Assembly (NCBI RefSeq): GCF_008041935.1
Contig: NZ_VKAC01000012.1
Location: 1 to 64,000, forward strand
From: Quadrisphaera setariae
GTDB lineage: Bacteria; Actinomycetota; Actinomycetes; Actinomycetales; Quadrisphaeraceae
Length of the DNA: 64,000 bases
Direction: 5' to 3'
Shown one piece after another: positions 60,558 through 64,000 of the stretch. Within the stretch, counting starts at the first letter, position 1. The number at the start of each line of letters is the position of its first letter. A program made the translations under genes and the position numbers. The notes beneath the pieces are model-generated. The model saw nothing but the letters and a program-made list of their open reading frames with translations. It did not search any database and was not told the origin of the DNA.

Positions 60558-62074
60558 GCCAGCCCCAGCCGCTGGGGGGCGTGCCGGCGCGGCTCGCGGT
60601 ACAGCGGGTAGAGGGGGCCGAGCACCTCGGCGGCGCGGGCGGCGTCCCACCACAGCGGACCGCCGAGCCGCTCGACGGCGTCGGCGGTCAGCCGGACCGG
60701 CAGCCGGCCGGGACCGCCGGAGCGGGTGACGAGGTCTCCGCCCGGCGCTGCGCTCCCGCGAGCGCCGCGGTCGAGCAGGCGGCGCGCCACGCGCTCGCCG
60801 ATGCGTCCGTACGACAGCGTCTCCACCTCCAGTCCGGGGACCACCACCTTGGCGCTGCGCACGCCGCCGGCGCCACCGTCGCGCTCGTCGGAGGCGACGA
60901 CCAGCACGTCGAAGCCTTCCAGCCGCGCCAGGAGCAGCGCCAGCAGGTCGGCGGGCCCGCGCTCGCCGGGGCTGGAGGCCGCGAGCAGCTCAGGCGCCCC
61001 CACGGTCCGCGAGCGCCGGGAGAAGGCCGGCTCGACGGCGGCGCGCAGCCCGGGCAGGTCGAGCCGCGCCCAGGCCGCCGCCTCGCGCAGCGCGCGCTCC
61101 TCCTGCTCCCCCACCGGGCGGCGCTGCTCGCGGGCCCAGTAGTCAGGGCTGAGGCGCTCGACGTCGTCGAGGGGCCCGAAGGCGAAGACGCGCCGGGCCC
61201 GCGAGGCGGCGTGCTCGAGGAGCGCCTTGCGGACGGCGAGCGCGGCGTCGGGGTGGGCGGCCTCGCCGACCGCGCCGACGGCCAGCGGCGGTGTGCCGGG
61301 CGCCTCGGCGCTGCCGTGGCAGAACACCACCGGCACCAGCTCCGTGCTCGCCAGCTTGACCACCGGGGTGGTGCCGGCGGCGCGCAGCCGGGCGAGCACG
61401 CCGGCGAGCCCGTCGTCGCCGTCCGCCGCCAGGTGGGAGGCCAGCGCGTCGACGTCGACCACCTCCCCGGTGTCGAGGGCCTTGAAGCTGACGGTGTCAC
61501 CGTCGCGCTGGAGCAGCTCGAGCAGGCCGTGGGAGACCGCCCGCACCAGGGCGTCGTCACCGGTCCCGGCGCCCAGGCCGTTGGAGACCGGGGTGAAGAG
61601 CTGCCCCGGGCCGCCCGGGGAGCGCAGCGAGGCGTCGAAGCCGGCGGCGTCGGCGGGCACGAGCACCTGCTCGCCCGTGCGCCACCGCACGGCCGGGACC
61701 CAGTCGAGCGGCTGGTCCACGCCGTAGGGCGATCCCGCGGGCAGCGCCAGCTCCAGCGGGTCCACCACGCCGCCGTGGCCGACCTCGGCCACGAGCTCGG
61801 CGCGGGTGGCGCGGCGGGCGCCGGCCAGGAGCCTGCTCAGGCGCGGGGACAGCACCACGCGCTCGGCCAGCTCGCCCAGCGCTCCGACGCGGGCCTCGAG
61901 CTCGCCCGTGCCGTAGCCCACGCCGTGGGCGTCGGGCCCGTCCTGCGGGTCCCAGGCGGTCGCCACCACGGGCACGCCGGTGGTGTCGTAGCCGGTCAGC
62001 GACCACTCGGTGAGCTCGCCCGAGGCCCGCAGCGCCGAGGCGTAGGCGGCAGCCGCAGCCTCACTTGAGCCCAC
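60554..62074 (-). CDS. YcaO-domain protein in a sugar ABC operon
   Basis: About 506 residues. YcaO domains activate peptide amides with ATP, giving azolines, thioamides or amidines. Signature segments are GVGYGTGELEARVGALGELAER near residues 51-72, PVSNGLGAGTGDDALVRAVSHGLLELLQRD near 162-191, and a C-terminal YPLYREPRR. In the second motif the usual ExxER reads ELLQR, with Gln at one metal-binding Glu position, a variation that also seems to occur in other YcaO proteins. The C terminus lacks the PxPxP tail of azoline-forming members. GTG start inside the permease gene end (14-nt overlap) shows translational coupling. No cyclodehydratase partner or precursor peptide gene is seen nearby. Confidence 0.82.
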   Translation of the reverse strand: MGSSEAAAAAYASALRASGELTEWSLTGYDTTGVPVVATAWDPQDGPDAHGVGYGTGELEARVGALGELAERVVLSPRLSRLLAGARRATRAELVAEVGHGGVVDPLELALPAGSPYGVDQPLDWVPAVRWRTGEQVLVPADAAGFDASLRSPGGPGQLFTPVSNGLGAGTGDDALVRAVSHGLLELLQRDGDTVSFKALDTGEVVDVDALASHLAADGDDGLAGVLARLRAAGTTPVVKLASTELVPVVFCHGSAEAPGTPPLAVGAVGEAAHPDAALAVRKALLEHAASRARRVFAFGPLDDVERLSPDYWAREQRRPVGEQEERALREAAAWARLDLPGLRAAVEPAFSRRSRTVGAPELLAASSPGERGPADLLALLLARLEGFDVLVVASDERDGGAGGVRSAKVVVPGLEVETLSYGRIGERVARRLLDRGARGSAAPGGDLVTRSGGPGRLPVRLTADAVERLGGPLWWDAARAAEVLGPLYPLYREPRRHAPQRLGLA

Positions 62075-62906
62075 TGCGCGCCACCCCCTCGACGAAGTAC
62101 CGCTGGAAGACGGCGAAGACGAGCAGCATCGGCAGGATCGACAGCAGCGACATCGCCATGAGCGAGCCGTAGTCGTTGCCGAACTGCTGCTGCAGGAAGC
62201 GCAGGCCCAGCGGCAGCGTGAAGGCGTCGGGGTCGGGCAGGACGATGAGCGGCCAGATGAACTCGTTCCAGCGCCACATGAACGTGAAGATCACGAGCAC
62301 GGCCACCAGGGGCTTGGACAGCGGCAGGACGATGGACACGAAGGTGCGCAGCGCGCCGGCGCCGTCCACGCGGGCGGCCTCGAGCAGCTCGTCGGGGATG
62401 GCGTCCATGAACTGGCGGGCCATGAACAGTCCGAACGCCTCCGCCAGGCGCGGCAGCACCACTCCGGTGGGGGTGTTGACCAGTCCGAGGTCGATGACCA
62501 GCTGGAACTGGGCCACCATGATCACCTGCACGGGGATCATCAGCGTGCCGACGATCGCGAGGAACAGGGTGTTCTTCAGCGGGAAGTCGAGCTTGGCGAA
62601 GGCGTAGCCGGCCGCCAGGTTGATGGCCACCGTGAGGGCCACCGAGATGACGGCGATGGTCGCGGAGTTCAGCGCCCACCGGGCGAAGGGGTACTGCTGC
62701 AGGGGGCGGGTGAAGTTCTCCCAGCGCAGCTGGGTGGGCCACAGCGCCGCGTCGGGCCGGGTGAGCACGCCGGGGCTGGACAGCGCCGTGACGAGCATCC
62801 AGTACAGCGGGAAGACGACGACGACGGCGAGGAGCACCGCGGCGGTGAGGCGCCAGCCGGTGACGCGGCGCTCCACGCCGCGGCGCGAGGGCGTCGCGAC
62901 GCTCAT
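62061..62906 (-). CDS. CUT1 sugar ABC transporter permease (MalG type), YcaO operon
   Basis: 281 residues with six membrane segments and the EAA motif ELLEAARVDGAGALRTFVSIVLPLSKP. The ATG overlaps the stop of the MalF-type partner (ATGA), and the stop lies inside the start of the YcaO gene. The ATPase is not in the operon as far as can be seen. Confidence 0.93.
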   Translation of the reverse strand: MSVATPSRRGVERRVTGWRLTAAVLLAVVVVFPLYWMLVTALSSPGVLTRPDAALWPTQLRWENFTRPLQQYPFARWALNSATIAVISVALTVAINLAAGYAFAKLDFPLKNTLFLAIVGTLMIPVQVIMVAQFQLVIDLGLVNTPTGVVLPRLAEAFGLFMARQFMDAIPDELLEAARVDGAGALRTFVSIVLPLSKPLVAVLVIFTFMWRWNEFIWPLIVLPDPDAFTLPLGLRFLQQQFGNDYGSLMAMSLLSILPMLLVFAVFQRYFVEGVARSGLK

Positions 62907-63829
62907 GCGAGGTCCCTGCGGCGCCCCGCGCGCCACTGCAGCAGCGTGAGCACCATGACGATGGCGAAGAGCACCACGCCCAGGGCCGCCGCGTACCCCT
63001 GGCGGCGCTGCTGGAAGCCGGCGTCGTAGGCGTAGTTGACCAGGAACGTCGTGGCGTTCTGCGGGCCGCCGCCGGTCATGATCACCACGACGTCGAACAC
63101 CTGGAACGAGGTGATGACCATGTAGACGAGGATGAAGAACGTCGTAGGACCGAGCAGGGGCCACGTGATGGAGCGCAGCACCCGCCAGCGGCCGGCGCCG
63201 TCCAGCTCAGCGGCCTCGTACACCTCGCCGCTGATGCCCTGCAGCCCCGCGAGGTAGACGACCATGGCGAACCCGAGGCTGGTCCACACCTGCACCGCGA
63301 TGACCGACGCCAGCGCCGCGGGGCCGCTCGTCTGCCAGCCGACCTCGGGCAGGCCGAGCAGCCCCAGCAGCCGGTTGGCCACGCCGAAGTTCTCGTTGAA
63401 GATCCAGCGGGCGATGATCCCCGCCGACACCGCCGAGATCACCACCGGCACGTAGAAGAGCGCCCGCAGCAGCCCGCGCCCCGGCAGGTGGCGGTTCAGC
63501 AGCAGGGCCAGTCCCAGGCCGCCGAGCACGCTCAGCGGCACGCTGACCGCGGTGAAGACGCCCGTGTTCAGCAGCGCCCGCCAGAACAGCGGGTCGGACC
63601 CGATCTGGACGAAGTTGTCGAGGCCCTGGAAGCGCGGCCGGCCGAAGCCGGTGTACCGGGTCAGCGAGTAGTAGGCGGTCATGCCCAGGGGCACGAACAT
63701 GAAGACCGCGAAGACGAGCAGCGCCGGCGAGGCCAGCGCGAGCCCCGCGAGGGCCTCGCCGCGGCGCCGCGTGCGGCGCGCGGGCCGCGGCGCGTCCTGG
63801 AGGGCCGCCGCTGAGCCGATGAGCGCCAC
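62903..63829 (-). CDS. CUT1 sugar ABC transporter permease (MalF type), YcaO operon
   Basis: 308 residues; a basic N terminus (RPARRTRRRGE), six membrane segments and the EAA motif EVYEAAELDGAGRWRVLRSITWPLL. GTG start 3 nt after the binding-protein stop. With the MalG-type partner it forms the channel of an importer whose binding protein continues beyond the right edge. Confidence 0.93.
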   Translation of the reverse strand: MALIGSAAALQDAPRPARRTRRRGEALAGLALASPALLVFAVFMFVPLGMTAYYSLTRYTGFGRPRFQGLDNFVQIGSDPLFWRALLNTGVFTAVSVPLSVLGGLGLALLLNRHLPGRGLLRALFYVPVVISAVSAGIIARWIFNENFGVANRLLGLLGLPEVGWQTSGPAALASVIAVQVWTSLGFAMVVYLAGLQGISGEVYEAAELDGAGRWRVLRSITWPLLGPTTFFILVYMVITSFQVFDVVVIMTGGGPQNATTFLVNYAYDAGFQQRRQGYAAALGVVLFAIVMVLTLLQWRAGRRRDLA

Positions 63830-63832
63830 GGC

Positions 63833-64000
63833 TCAGGCCTGCTGCTGCAGCGCCTGCTCGATGGCCTGCTGCAGGTTCTCGAGCGTGGCGTCGACGTCGG
63901 CCCCGCCCGCGAAGGCGCCCTCCAGCTGCTGCTGCAGGGCCTGGTTGACCTGCGTGAACACCGGGGAGGTGCTGGCCGCCACGAGGCTGGCGGGGATGGT
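63833..64000 (-). CDS. CUT1 solute-binding protein, C-terminal fragment at right edge
   Basis: The last 55 residues of a protein that runs off the window: TIPASLVAASTSPVFTQVNQ, then a glutamine-rich helix and ENLQQAIEQALQQQA. This is the usual C-terminal helix of SBP_bac_1 proteins, which ends in a line of alanine/glutamine repeats here. Position before two CUT1 permease genes supports the call. Confidence 0.8.
   Translation of the reverse strand, partial: TIPASLVAASTSPVFTQVNQALQQQLEGAFAGGADVDATLENLQQAIEQALQQQA

Noticed and set aside
59441-64000. RiPP biosynthetic cluster around the YcaO gene
   Set aside because: No short precursor gene, no E1/ocin-ThiF-like partner, no dehydrogenase and no peptide exporter or protease could be seen. 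Genes overlap so tightly that there is no room for a hidden precursor within the visible operon.
1-64000. CRISPR arrays, tRNA or rRNA genes, prophage
   Set aside because: No regularly spaced repeats, no cloverleaf-like segment and no rRNA or phage structural genes were recognised when reading the sequence; a tRNAscan or Infernal run would settle it.

Overview
This 64 kb window is very GC-rich and densely coded. Many genes start with GTG and have stop/start overlaps of the ATGA or GTGA type. The LexA operator is of the actinobacterial type, and nrdR, lexA, dinG-like, hflX, dapF and miaA lie in the same stretch, as in Streptomyces and relatives. The source is therefore a chromosomal segment of a high-GC actinobacterium. 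A Kineosporia/Kineococcus-like lineage is possible, but that is only a guess. I saw no rRNA, tRNA, CRISPR array, transposase or phage gene. No gene-free stretch exceeds about 300 bases; the longest is the 244-base regulatory region at 17160-17403.

Region 1 (1-16033, all minus strand) reads as one long catabolic gene set, transcribed from about 16.1 kb down past the left edge. In order it encodes an RbsB/RbsA/RbsC-type sugar ABC importer, a glycerol-1-phosphate dehydrogenase (AraM-like), an FGGY kinase, a HAD-IIA phosphatase (AraL-like) and a SorC-type regulator. After an internal promoter and operator come a 2-oxoacid (acetoin/pyruvate-type) dehydrogenase E1 alpha and E1 beta, a free-standing 80-residue lipoyl domain, a GlpD-like dehydrogenase, a GlpK-like kinase with an altered active site, a class II ketose-bisphosphate aldolase, and a separate E2 catalytic domain. 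I infer uptake of a polyol or sugar, phosphorylation, oxidation, aldol cleavage and oxidative decarboxylation or acyl-CoA formation. The substrate is unknown.

Region 2 (16200-24981, plus strand) is a divergent sister set: a second SorC regulator, a second Rbs-type importer with two permeases, a PepD-type dipeptidase and an EHN-type epoxide hydrolase. Related dyads near TGAATGAAYATTCA lie before both sets and inside region 1, which suggests one regulon.

Region 3 (24983-45436) contains nrdR with a DsbA-like thioredoxin gene, then accessory and housekeeping genes: a GH4 glycosidase with a BadF-type kinase, two tandem PH-like membrane proteins that share a nearly identical 3' end, a SWIM/SNF2 helicase pair, a diguanylate cyclase, UppP, an M20D amidohydrolase, a 2-hydroxyacid dehydrogenase, a CUT1 sugar ABC importer divergent from a GH2 glycosidase, and an NCS1 permease.

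Region 4 (45499-59440) is mostly core: lexA with its SOS box and an apparently leaderless promoter, an Nramp-like transporter lacking the usual metal motif, a geranylgeranyl-reductase-type flavoprotein, an OsmC/Ohr protein, a DinG-like helicase, a DUF559-type nuclease gene bracketed by two related palindromes, hflX, an RsmC-like methyltransferase, dapF, miaA and a GGDEF-EAL protein.

Region 5 (59493-64000, minus strand) is an unusual operon. A CUT1 sugar ABC importer is translationally coupled to a YcaO-domain protein and a degenerate NodB-like deacetylase. I see no RiPP precursor. This operon and the region 1 catabolic set are the best candidates for undescribed biology.
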